Below are positions 35,383 to 43,183 of a stretch of DNA of 64,000 nucleotides, piece by piece. How positions within the stretch are numbered: position 1 is the stretch's first letter; every line of letters begins with the position of its first letter. The notes under the pieces are model-generated. The model worked only from the letters and a program-made list of their open reading frames with translations. It was not told the DNA's origin and did not search any database. Where the stretch lies: the NCBI GenBank assembly GCA_020634885.1, contig JACKAW010000003.1:248001-312000 (forward strand), written 5' to 3'. A program made the translations under genes and the position numbers. The DNA is from Anaerolineales bacterium (GTDB taxonomy: Bacteria; Chloroflexota; Anaerolineae; Anaerolineales; Villigracilaceae).

Positions 35383-35589
35383 TCAATCTTCGAGGATGAA
35401 TGTGATCTTCAACTGGACGCGGTACTCAGAAATTTGTCCTTTATCGTCCAGATTAACCTGCTGATTCTCCACCCACGCAGATTTGACATTCTTCAGCGTT
35501 TTACTGGCCCGCGCAACTCCTTCTTTGATCGCATCCTCAAAACTCTTTGGCGAAGACGCAATGATCTCACTTACTTTTGCAACTGACAT
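35383..35589 (-). CDS. Dodecin (flavin storage protein)
   Basis: A 68-aa dodecin. The sequence MSVAKVSEIIASSPKSFEDAIKEG and AWVENQQVNLDDKGQISEYRVQLKITFIL shows the helix-strand pattern and the conserved flavin-stacking Trp of this dodecameric flavin-binding family. It stores or sequesters FMN/riboflavin and protects against flavin photochemistry. Promoter copy D lies upstream, but the leader is long (about 168 nt) because it contains a dispersed palindromic repeat at 35684-35738. Confidence 0.94.
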   Translation of the reverse strand: MSVAKVSEIIASSPKSFEDAIKEGVARASKTLKNVKSAWVENQQVNLDDKGQISEYRVQLKITFILED

Positions 35590-35683
35590 GGCAGGACTCC
35601 TTTTGGGGCTTGCAAGATAATAGACGGCTTTCCCTTTTGCTCTTTATTAAGTAGTGACCTTACACGCCGCCAACCGTGATTCC

Positions 35684-35738
35684 CTGAGCGATAGTGAAGG
35701 ATCTTTAGACAATCGTTGCGGTTCTTCACTTCGCTCAG
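35684..35738. repeat. Dispersed palindromic intergenic repeat
   Basis: Arms CTGAGCGATAGTGAAG and CTTCACTTCGCTCAG form an imperfect inverted repeat of 55 bp. The CTGAGCG...CGCTCAG type with GAAGGATC / TTCTTCAC units is common as a scattered intergenic element in bacterial genomes. It lies inside the predicted leader of the dodecin transcript, which suggests a later insertion. Confidence 0.55.
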
Positions 35739-35763
35739 AACGACACTGCGTAAGATAAGTTAA

Positions 35764-35833
35764 TTATAGATTGGACGCTTCCCAGCCGCATCCACCGGCT
35801 GGGGAGGGTTTCTCTCCGTCACTTGGGGGAGAC
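35764..35833 (-). promoter_or_regulatory. Double-palindrome promoter module, copy D
   Basis: Minus strand: CTCCCCCAAGTGACGGAGA, then CTCCCCAGCCGGTGGATGC with partner GGCTGGGAAG, then a perfect TATAAT at 35764-35769. GGATGC (35789-35794) ends 19 nt before it. The consensus -10 box makes this the clearest promoter of the five copies. Confidence 0.78.
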
Positions 35834-35855
35834 TTCAGATTCCCGTACGATACAT

Positions 35856-36776
35856 TCAACTTGCTACAACGATCTGATCACGTCCTGCATGTTTGGCACG
35901 ATAAAGCGCAGAATCAGCAGATCGCAGCAACTCATCACCTGTGACGCCATGTTTTGGAAAAGTGGCAATACCAAGTGAAAGGGTGACGTTATTAAGAGTT
36001 TGTCCTTCAAACCGATAATCGAATTGTTTGGCTTTTTCACAAAGAAGCCGTGCACGCTCATGGATGACCGCTTGAGGAGCATCCGGCAGGATAATAATAA
36101 ATTCGTCACCGCCATACCGGCAGGGAACATCTTCTCTACGTACATGGCTGAGTAACAGACTGCCCACCCCACGCAGGATGGTATCCCCCACAACATGCCC
36201 ATGAATGTCATTGAAGCGTTTGAAATCATCCACATCCAGCATGATCAGTCCCAGGGGTAGTCTCTTGCGTGCAGACCGCAGGAGTTCGCGTTCCAGGGTC
36301 TCTTCCAAATAACGGCGGTTGAACAACCCTGTCAGATAGTCGCGTGTGGATTGCTCGCGCAGAAGCGCTTGACTCTTCAGCAGATCCGCCTGGGCTTTTT
36401 TTCGCTCGGTAATATCGCGAATGTTGCACTGGATGACCTTCTCCTCATTCACCAGATAAACATTGCTGACAAATTCCACTTCAACCAGTTTTCCGTCTTT
36501 CGCCTTAAGTGGCAGGTCGTCATAGCGAATGAACTCATTCTCCTGCAAAGTCTCGAATGCCTTCTTACTGGCTTCAACATCTTTGAATGCGCCCATTTCC
36601 CATAGCTTCTTTTTCACAAATTCTTCGCGTGAATATCCCAGCATTTTGATCAAATACGGGTTGACATCTTCGATCATGCCTGTTTTAGAATCCAGAATTA
36701 ATATCCCGTCCTGTGCTGCTTCAAAGAGGCGGCGGTAACGCAGTTCCGAGGTTTTTATTTTTTCATCATGATTCAT
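35856..36776 (-). CDS. PAS-GGDEF diguanylate cyclase
   Basis: A 306-aa enzyme that makes c-di-GMP. Residues 12-127 form a PAS domain ending DITERKK, and the GGDEF domain follows from about 140, with the active-site motif GGDEF at 222-226 and the inhibitory site RRED at 213-216. No membrane segment. Both catalytic and feedback sites look intact. It has its own promoter copy (E), with a predicted leader of about 67 nt. It is the only c-di-GMP enzyme visible here. Confidence 0.96.
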   Translation of the reverse strand: MNHDEKIKTSELRYRRLFEAAQDGILILDSKTGMIEDVNPYLIKMLGYSREEFVKKKLWEMGAFKDVEASKKAFETLQENEFIRYDDLPLKAKDGKLVEVEFVSNVYLVNEEKVIQCNIRDITERKKAQADLLKSQALLREQSTRDYLTGLFNRRYLEETLERELLRSARKRLPLGLIMLDVDDFKRFNDIHGHVVGDTILRGVGSLLLSHVRREDVPCRYGGDEFIIILPDAPQAVIHERARLLCEKAKQFDYRFEGQTLNNVTLSLGIATFPKHGVTGDELLRSADSALYRAKHAGRDQIVVAS

Positions 36777-36849
36777 CGCGCCGCCTTCTTAAATCTTTTA
36801 TGAGGATCATTACATAGGTTACATTTAAGGACATAAACCCCGCTGATTA

Positions 36850-36918
36850 ATTTTATAAAATTAATTCCCCAGCCGCATCCATCGGTTGGGGAATATAAGT
36901 CTCCTCCACTTGGGGGAG
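36850..36918 (-). promoter_or_regulatory. Double-palindrome promoter module, copy E
   Basis: Minus strand: CTCCCCCAAGTGGAGGAG, then ATTCCCCAACCGATGGATGC with partner GGCTGGGGAAT, then TAAAAT at 36850-36855. GGATGC (36875-36880) ends 19 nt before it. The outer base pairs differ from the other copies (TTCCCC/GGGGAA) but stay symmetric. Drives the diguanylate cyclase gene. Confidence 0.75.
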
Positions 36919-37020
36919 GAACAATAACGGATTATCTGATACTATAAATTTGCTCGCCGTTAGGATGCCCCCCTCATCCTGGCGGCGAGTACTTTTATAC
37001 CTTCCTTTTCACAGAACCCA

Positions 37021-37659
37021 TTAAGTGACGATATGATTTCGTAACGCCAACGTCACCGCTTCTGTGCGGCTGGCAACACCCAGCTTGGACAAAATATTAC
37101 TTACATGTGATTTGATGGTGGATGCACTGACACCCAGGCGGACTGCGATCTGTGCATTGCTCAGACCATCCACCATCAATGCCAGCACCTCGCGTTCACG
37201 TTCGGTCAAGTCCAAACCGGGAGCAGGCGGCAGATTCGTAGTCTCTACGAGAGACTGGGCAGCTTCGGGAGAGAGGGTGGCGCGCCCGGCGCGGGCAGAG
37301 CGAATGGCTCGGGCAAGCTCATCCGCAGAGACATCCTTAAGCAGATATCCGATCGCCCCAGCCTCCAACGCCTTTTTGATCAATTCACCCTCTTTGAAAC
37401 TCGTAAGGATTATGACTTGTACGTGTGGGAACTGTTGGCGAATCATATGCGTGATCTCCGCCCCATCCATGTCCGGCAGTACCATATCCATGAGCACTAC
37501 ATCCGGCTTGATCTCACCACATAACTTAATGGCAATAGCTCCATCTTCCGCCTCACCCACCAGTAGTAGATCATCAAAAATTTTCAGGAAGGTCGCCAAC
37601 CCTTTGCGAACCATGGTGTGATCATCTACAAGCATAACGCGAACAGAATCGGTCGTCAT
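37021..37659 (-). CDS. NarL/LuxR-type response regulator
   Basis: A 212-aa transcriptional regulator. The receiver domain (1-120) has the acidic pair VDDH and phospho-acceptor D58 (VLMDMVLPDMDG). The C-terminal LuxR helix-turn-helix begins near 150 (LTEREREVLALMVDGLSNAQIAVRL). The start overlaps the upstream kinase stop by 4 bp, so kinase and regulator form one two-component system. It is the nearest DNA-binding regulator to the five palindromic promoters and a candidate for their activator, by position only. Confidence 0.95.
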   Translation of the reverse strand: MTTDSVRVMLVDDHTMVRKGLATFLKIFDDLLLVGEAEDGAIAIKLCGEIKPDVVLMDMVLPDMDGAEITHMIRQQFPHVQVIILTSFKEGELIKKALEAGAIGYLLKDVSADELARAIRSARAGRATLSPEAAQSLVETTNLPPAPGLDLTEREREVLALMVDGLSNAQIAVRLGVSASTIKSHVSNILSKLGVASRTEAVTLALRNHIVT

Positions 37660-39275
37660 GAGACCTCCTTTTTCTCCAATTCACGCCAGCGGATTGTCAG
37701 TTCAGTCCCCTTCCCCGGCTGGCTTGTGATCGATAACTGTGCGCCTACTGCTTCAGCGCGTTCACGCATCATACTCAAACCATAATGACCCGATGCAATT
37801 TGTTCAGAGGCAAACCCCTTGCCGTCGTCGCGAATGATTAATTCGATGGAACTCTTATCCTGCTTCAGGACGATCTCTACACTGCGAGCTTCAGCGTGTT
37901 TCGTGACATTGTTCAATGCCTCCTGACCTACGCGGTAAATTGCCACTTGAACCTCAGCCGGTAACATGCCCTGACCTTCCACCATTATCTTAACGGGGAT
38001 ATCCGTACGCCCTGTGAAGGAATTGCCCAACAAACGCAATAGATCGCCCAACTCGGCATCCGTCAATGTGGAAGGGCGCAGTTCAGCCAACAAGGCGCGC
38101 ATTTCAGCCATGGCGCCGCGGGTTAATCTACGCAAGTCTTCGAGGGAGCCCCGCGCCTCCTCCGGATCGCGATCCCATAAACGCGGGAGGACTTCAGCGA
38201 TTAACCCTGCCGAGAACAGAGATTGATTAACCGCGTCATGCAGATCACGCGCCAGCCGCTGGCGTTCTTCCAGAACCGCTAATTCCTGCGCATGTCCATA
38301 GAGTTCTGCATTGATCATTGTGATGGCAGCCTGGTTGGCGACACTAAGAGCCAGGTCTGCGTGATGAGGCGTGAAAAAGTCCGGCTTCTTATGCGCCACA
38401 CCCATGCCGCCGATCACGCGGCTCTTCACTGCCAGGGGAACCCACATCCATGAGTTCATGCCTTCAAGCAATACAAACGCGCCATCTTCCAAAAGCGAAC
38501 GCAAAAATCGCGCCTGGGGTTCATCACTCCATACGTTCGCGATACGGGTGGGGCGATGTTCATTGAAAAATGTCCTCAGGGTTTCAGGGTCGTTGAATCG
38601 AATACGAATCGGCGTGGATTGTTCCAATGGATTTGCTCCACGCATTGCCAGGGTGATAAAGGTTGAATTTTCGAGAGAGAACAACCCGGCTTGGTCATAT
38701 TCAATGATCTCACGCAATTGGTCAAGAATTAACCCCGGCTGGAGTTCAAGTGTGGAAGCCAGCGTATGTGAGATTTCCAACAGTGTGGCTTGCTCATGCA
38801 AACGGGTCTCTGCCCGCTGACTAAGACCTTGTTCTGCCTGCATTTGTTTACTGACATCACGGACGATCCCTAACAGGCACGGGCGATTTTGATATTCGAA
38901 CTGGGTGACGCGCCATTCGGCATGAAAAGTCGTGCCATCCCGCCGCACATGCAGGGTACGAATATCGAATGCACCGCCTGAGTGAAACGCTCGTACAAAT
39001 TCATTAAATTCAAGTTGACTATCGGGATGAATGATTTGTATTAGCGGCAACCCAATGAATGCTTCGTGGGCATAACCGTGCATTTTACATGCAGCGAGGT
39101 TTGCCTCCACCACAAGTCCTGTATCGAAATCGCTAACAATTATCCCATCATGGACAGAGTCGAAAATGTCATGATATTGCCAGTCCTCCGATGAAGGTTG
39201 CGCCTGGTCTAAGTTTTTTTTCACACTGGGTACCTTTTGCCACAAACCGTGAATCTCGTCAAACAAATTGTTCAA
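37656..39275 (-). CDS. PAS-GAF histidine kinase (HisKA_3 type)
   Basis: A 539-aa sensor kinase. It has a PAS domain (about 35-145), a GAF domain (about 165-325), then the HisKA_3 dimerisation motif RQRLARDLHDAVNQSLFS with H346, and an ATPase domain (YRVGQEALNNVTKHA, DDGKGF, GHYGLSMMRERAEAVGA). This is the NarX/DesK-like class that pairs with NarL-type regulators. No membrane helix is visible, so it senses a cytosolic signal, possibly redox, gas or flavin. It overlaps its partner gene by 4 bp. Confidence 0.95.
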   Translation of the reverse strand: MNNLFDEIHGLWQKVPSVKKNLDQAQPSSEDWQYHDIFDSVHDGIIVSDFDTGLVVEANLAACKMHGYAHEAFIGLPLIQIIHPDSQLEFNEFVRAFHSGGAFDIRTLHVRRDGTTFHAEWRVTQFEYQNRPCLLGIVRDVSKQMQAEQGLSQRAETRLHEQATLLEISHTLASTLELQPGLILDQLREIIEYDQAGLFSLENSTFITLAMRGANPLEQSTPIRIRFNDPETLRTFFNEHRPTRIANVWSDEPQARFLRSLLEDGAFVLLEGMNSWMWVPLAVKSRVIGGMGVAHKKPDFFTPHHADLALSVANQAAITMINAELYGHAQELAVLEERQRLARDLHDAVNQSLFSAGLIAEVLPRLWDRDPEEARGSLEDLRRLTRGAMAEMRALLAELRPSTLTDAELGDLLRLLGNSFTGRTDIPVKIMVEGQGMLPAEVQVAIYRVGQEALNNVTKHAEARSVEIVLKQDKSSIELIIRDDGKGFASEQIASGHYGLSMMRERAEAVGAQLSITSQPGKGTELTIRWRELEKKEVS

Positions 39276-39331
39276 TTAATATTGATATTTATTCTACTGC
39301 AATAAACAAGTGGTTTTTCCTTGGTTTTTGG

Positions 39332-39347
39332 TAAGTGTTTACACTTA
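39332..39347. promoter_or_regulatory. Palindrome between divergent genes (possible operator)
   Basis: TAAGTGT-TT-ACACTTA is a perfect 7-bp inverted repeat with a 2-bp centre, in the 263-bp space between the divergently read kinase gene (start 39275) and the NTF2-like gene (start 39539). It could be an operator controlling either. There is no second copy nearby. Confidence 0.4.
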
Positions 39348-39538
39348 ATCCTGCCTATAGCAAGGCTATCGCTTTTATTGCTGCCTATTTTGAGCCAATA
39401 GTGTGCTACACTAGTAAAGGCGTTGCGTGAACAAAACGTTTATCAAATTGGGGGAAATGGAGGTTGCTCCATAGGGAACATCCATTAATCCAAGCCCGCT
39501 TATTCGGAAATGGCACGACCGTAGTAAAGGAATATATT

Positions 39539-39982
39539 ATGAATAAAAGAGAAACTGTACAAGCCTTCATGGATTCGGTCCAGCAGGGTGAATTCAACCT
39601 TGCAAAATCCATGTTGGCTGATGATTTTCGTTTTAGCGGTTCGGTCCCTGAACCAATCGACAAAGAAGCCTGGCTTGAAATGAGCATCAACCTAAAAGCC
39701 GCATTCCCAGATCTAAACTATCACTTCAAAATGATCGGCACGGATGGCGATGTTGTGAGATCCACCACACAACTGAGCGGGACTCATACAGGGGCACTCA
39801 ACTTAATGAACATAAATATGGGCATCACCCCTGCTACAAACAAATCTGTTTCCGCCAAACTAGCGAAAACAAGGATAACCATAAAGAATGACAAGATTAC
39901 CTTATGGGCAGTAGAGCCAACAGACGGTGCTGGTCTGACCGCTATTCTTGGTCAACTTAAAGTCGAGTCGGGGTTGTCGTGA
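39539..39982 (+). CDS. SnoaL/NTF2-like protein
   Basis: A 147-aa protein with the alpha+beta cone layout of SnoaL/NTF2-like proteins. The N-terminal helix is NKRETVQAFMDSVQQGEFNLAKSML, followed by DDFRFSGSVPEPIDKEAWLEM and strands with STTQLSGTHTG. Such proteins are small isomerases, dehydratases or ligand-binding proteins. The ATG at 39539 follows TAAAGGAATA. It begins the rightward gene group that leads to the GT4/GH130 pair. Confidence 0.82.
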   Translation: MNKRETVQAFMDSVQQGEFNLAKSMLADDFRFSGSVPEPIDKEAWLEMSINLKAAFPDLNYHFKMIGTDGDVVRSTTQLSGTHTGALNLMNINMGITPATNKSVSAKLAKTRITIKNDKITLWAVEPTDGAGLTAILGQLKVESGLS

Positions 39983-40002
39983 AGGCAGAGAAAGTGGTTT
40001 AA

Positions 40003-40295
40003 ATGATGGAAATCGGGGTATATGTGGGGAACCTCTCCAAATTAACAACCCATGGTGATTTGCGACTTTTGTTCTCGCAGGCGGGAAGGTCACCGAAGTG
40101 ATATTAGGCATGGATAGAAAGAACGGTGAGTCCAAGGGCTTTGCCTTTGTTACTATGAGCGCACAAAGCGAAGCTGATAAGGCTGTAAACATATTCAACG
40201 ATTATTCATTATTCGAAAATCAAATAGCAGTACAACTATCCAAACCCAGAGCACAACGCGGGTTTAAAAACCCAGTTCACAAATGGCGAAAGTGA
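40003..40295 (+). pseudogene. RRM RNA-binding protein, single frameshift
   Basis: A small RNA-recognition-motif protein of the Rbp type found in many bacteria. The first part (MMEIGVYVGNLSKLTTHGDL) holds RNP2 (VYVGNL) but stops at 40099 in its frame. The second part, in the frame ending at 40295, holds RNP1 (KGFAFVTM) and the basic tail. Adding one G in GCGGGAAGG near 40083-40088 joins them exactly (SQAGKVTEVIL). Either a real inactivation or an assembly error, of the same G-run type as in the MscS gene. Confidence 0.8.
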
Positions 40296-40316
40296 AAAAT
40301 GATAGAAAAGAGTTAA

Positions 40317-40784
40317 ATGATCGACCTAAATATTAATATGGTAGTCGACATGCCTGTAAATCAGGTCTTTGATTTTATAAGTACACCTGAAAACGACTTT
40401 CAATGGCAGTATGGTACCTTAGCTTCCTCCAGACTTTCTGAGCATACAAATATCATCGGAACTTTTTTTCGAAGTGTGGGACACATGATGGGACGGCGAA
40501 CCCAGAGTACCTTCGAAGTGATCGAATACGAACAGAACAAGGTATATGGATTTAAGTCACTCTCCGGGGATCTTCATTTTTGCACATCCTACAGCTTTGA
40601 AATCGCCAATGGCGGCACAAAAGTCAATATATCAACACAAGCCCACGTCGGTAAATCCTCTCAGATGGATGAGCACATTCTGGAGAAAAAGATGAAAAAA
40701 CAGCTCATGGAAAATCTAAAACTACTCAAAAGCCTGCTTGAAGAACAGACTGTCAGCATGGATAAATCACAGCTGGGTAGCTGA
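40317..40784 (+). CDS. SRPBCC-family protein (START-like)
   Basis: A 155-aa helix-grip protein. It begins MIDLNINMVVDMPVNQVFDFISTPEND, the usual start of polyketide cyclase/dehydrase-like SRPBCC proteins, and ends with the long C-terminal helix MKKQLMENLKLLKSLLEE. The hydrophobic cavity would bind a small ligand or lipid. It lies 21 bp after the RRM gene and 32 bp before the GT4 gene, so these probably share a transcript. Confidence 0.85.
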   Translation: MIDLNINMVVDMPVNQVFDFISTPENDFQWQYGTLASSRLSEHTNIIGTFFRSVGHMMGRRTQSTFEVIEYEQNKVYGFKSLSGDLHFCTSYSFEIANGGTKVNISTQAHVGKSSQMDEHILEKKMKKQLMENLKLLKSLLEEQTVSMDKSQLGS

Positions 40785-40816
40785 TACAAGAACGTTTTTT
40801 TAAAGGAGAAGTATCT

Positions 40817-43183
40817 ATGGAAAGATCTACCCATTCGACCATCAAGCGCATCGCTTTTATCGGTAATTACCAGCCACGTCAATGCGGCATTGCAACCTTC
40901 ACCACCGATTTATGCGAATCAATCGCGGATGAATACAAAGACACCGCCTGTATTGCCCTGCCTGTCAATGATACAAAGGCGGGCTATGAATATCCGTCCC
41001 GTGTTCGCTTCGAGCTGACTGAGAAGGATATCGAATCCTATCGCCGTGCCGCAGATTTCCTCAACATCAATAATGTGGATATGGTTTCTTTACAGCATGA
41101 ATATGGGATTTATGGCGGCAAGGAAGGCGGTTTTATTTTGATGCTTCTGCGCGAATTACGTATGCCCGTGGTCACAACCTTGCATACGATCCTGCGCGAA
41201 CCGAACCCGGATCAGCGTCGGGTATTGGAAGAGGTCATTTCATTGTCAGATCGTGTTGTGGTCATGAGCGAACGCGGCGTTGACTTCCTGCAAGAGGTGT
41301 ATCACGTCTCTCCGGAAAAAATCGATCTGATCCCACATGGCATCCCTGATGTCCCGTTTGTAGATCCAAGTTTCCATAAAGATCTTTTTGGGGTTGAGGG
41401 AAAAAGCGTTCTGCTTAGCTTTGGACTGCTTTCAGCAAATAAAGGCATCGAGAATGTTATCACAGCGTTGCCCGCTATTTTGGAAAAGCATCCAAATGTC
41501 GTATATATCATCGTTGGAGCAACCCACCCACACGTGATCCAGAATGAAGGCGAGACCTATCGCCTTTATCTACAATGGCTGGCACGCGAGAAAGGCGTCG
41601 AAGCGAACGTGATCTTTTACAATCGCTTCGTCAGTTTGGAAGAATTGGTCCAGTTTATCAGTGCTTCGGACATATACATTACCCCGTATCTGGATGTAGC
41701 ACAGATCACATCCGGCACACTCGCGTATACAGTCGGCGCGGGGAAAGCGGTCATCTCTACTCCCTATTGGTATGCAGAAGAATTGCTGGCAGATGATCGC
41801 GGCGCTTTAGTCCCATTTAGTGACCCGCAAGCTCTGGCTGACCAGGTAATCGATCTTTTGGATTATGAATCAAAACGTCATGCCATGCGAAAACGTGCTT
41901 ATCTTTTTGGTCGCGATATGATCTGGCCTCAGGTTGCCCGCCGCTATATGAAGACCTTTGAGCGTGCCCGCGCTGAACGAAGATATTTCGCCAAGGCAGA
42001 TTTCGCCGTCAAGGCATTGGACAAACGTACAGGTGAATTGCCTCCTCTAAAACTGGATCACTTGCGTCATCTCACAGATGATACCGGCATATTCCAACAC
42101 GCCATTTTCACGATCCCCAACTATCGTGAAGGATATACGACTGATGATAATGCCCGCGCCTTAATGGTCAGCGTGCTTCTGGAAGAATTGGGAAACAAGG
42201 AAGCCACCGAACTTGCAACCCGCTATTTTGCCTTTACTTGGCATGCCTTCAATGAAAAAACGAAACGCTTCCGAAACTTCATGGATTATCAACGGAATTG
42301 GCTTGAAGAAAGCGGGTCGGACGACAGCCATGGACGTGCGTTATGGGCATTAGGTGTTGTACTGGGGCATTCAAGAACACCCACCCTGCACAATATGGCA
42401 GGGCGTATGTTCCAGCAGTCCCTGCTTTCCATTCTTGATATGACCAGTCCACGCGCCTGGGCGTTCGCATTGATCGGCATCCATGAATATTTACCATTAT
42501 TCGCAGGAGACCGCCGCGTGAGTCAGGTACAGGAAGAATTGGCGCGTAGATTATTGTCTCTTTATGAGGATAATAAAACCGAAGGCTGGAATTGGTTTGA
42601 AGATAAGTTGACATACTGCAATGCAGCTTTATCCCATGCAATGCTGCTATGTGGTGAGTCTATTTCCGATCCTGAAATGATAGCTGCGGGCTTGGAGTCG
42701 CTCACTTGGTTGTCCGAATTACAGCATTCAGATACAGAGGGAAAGCATTTCGTCCCCATTGGCTCAAATGGATTTTATCCCCGAGGCAGCGAACGTGCGT
42801 GCTTCGATCAACAGCCAGTGGAGGCACAAGCAATGGTCTCTGCCTGCCTCGAAGCCTATCGAATGACCAAGGAGAAAAAATGGCATACGGAAGCCCGGCG
42901 GGTCTTCGAATGGTTCCTTGGAAGGAATGACCTGCATCTCCCAGTCTACGACCCAACAACGGGAGGCTGTCGTGACGGCTTGCACCCTGACCGCCCAAAT
43001 GAAAATCAAGGAGCAGAATCCACACTTGCCTTTCTGCAATCCCTATTAGAGTTACAACTTGCAGAAAGCATTATCACTTCCAAAGAGGAAACCCGCATTG
43101 ACTTATCAAAACTCACGACTCTTTCAGCGCTACAAACTCAACCCAATCCTGACAGCCGCAAACTGGCCATATCAGGCCAATAG
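40817..43183 (+). CDS. GT4 glycosyltransferase fused to a C-terminal alpha/alpha domain
   Basis: A 788-aa two-part protein. Residues 1-390 form a GT-B glycosyltransferase of family 4 (KRIAFIGNYQPRQCGIATFTTDL ... FGLLSANKGIENVI ... SASDIYITPYLDVAQITSGTLAYTVGAGKAV). Residues 400-770 form a helical domain (TDDTGIFQHAIFTIPNYREGYTTDDNARALMV ... CFDQQPVEAQAM) like an alpha/alpha-barrel sugar-processing unit. AAAGGAGAAG precedes the ATG. The next gene, GH130, overlaps it. This GT-GH130 pairing is known from mannose-containing glycan or glycoside metabolism in other bacteria; the exact product is unknown. Confidence 0.88.
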   Translation: MERSTHSTIKRIAFIGNYQPRQCGIATFTTDLCESIADEYKDTACIALPVNDTKAGYEYPSRVRFELTEKDIESYRRAADFLNINNVDMVSLQHEYGIYGGKEGGFILMLLRELRMPVVTTLHTILREPNPDQRRVLEEVISLSDRVVVMSERGVDFLQEVYHVSPEKIDLIPHGIPDVPFVDPSFHKDLFGVEGKSVLLSFGLLSANKGIENVITALPAILEKHPNVVYIIVGATHPHVIQNEGETYRLYLQWLAREKGVEANVIFYNRFVSLEELVQFISASDIYITPYLDVAQITSGTLAYTVGAGKAVISTPYWYAEELLADDRGALVPFSDPQALADQVIDLLDYESKRHAMRKRAYLFGRDMIWPQVARRYMKTFERARAERRYFAKADFAVKALDKRTGELPPLKLDHLRHLTDDTGIFQHAIFTIPNYREGYTTDDNARALMVSVLLEELGNKEATELATRYFAFTWHAFNEKTKRFRNFMDYQRNWLEESGSDDSHGRALWALGVVLGHSRTPTLHNMAGRMFQQSLLSILDMTSPRAWAFALIGIHEYLPLFAGDRRVSQVQEELARRLLSLYEDNKTEGWNWFEDKLTYCNAALSHAMLLCGESISDPEMIAAGLESLTWLSELQHSDTEGKHFVPIGSNGFYPRGSERACFDQQPVEAQAMVSACLEAYRMTKEKKWHTEARRVFEWFLGRNDLHLPVYDPTTGGCRDGLHPDRPNENQGAESTLAFLQSLLELQLAESIITSKEETRIDLSKLTTLSALQTQPNPDSRKLAISGQ

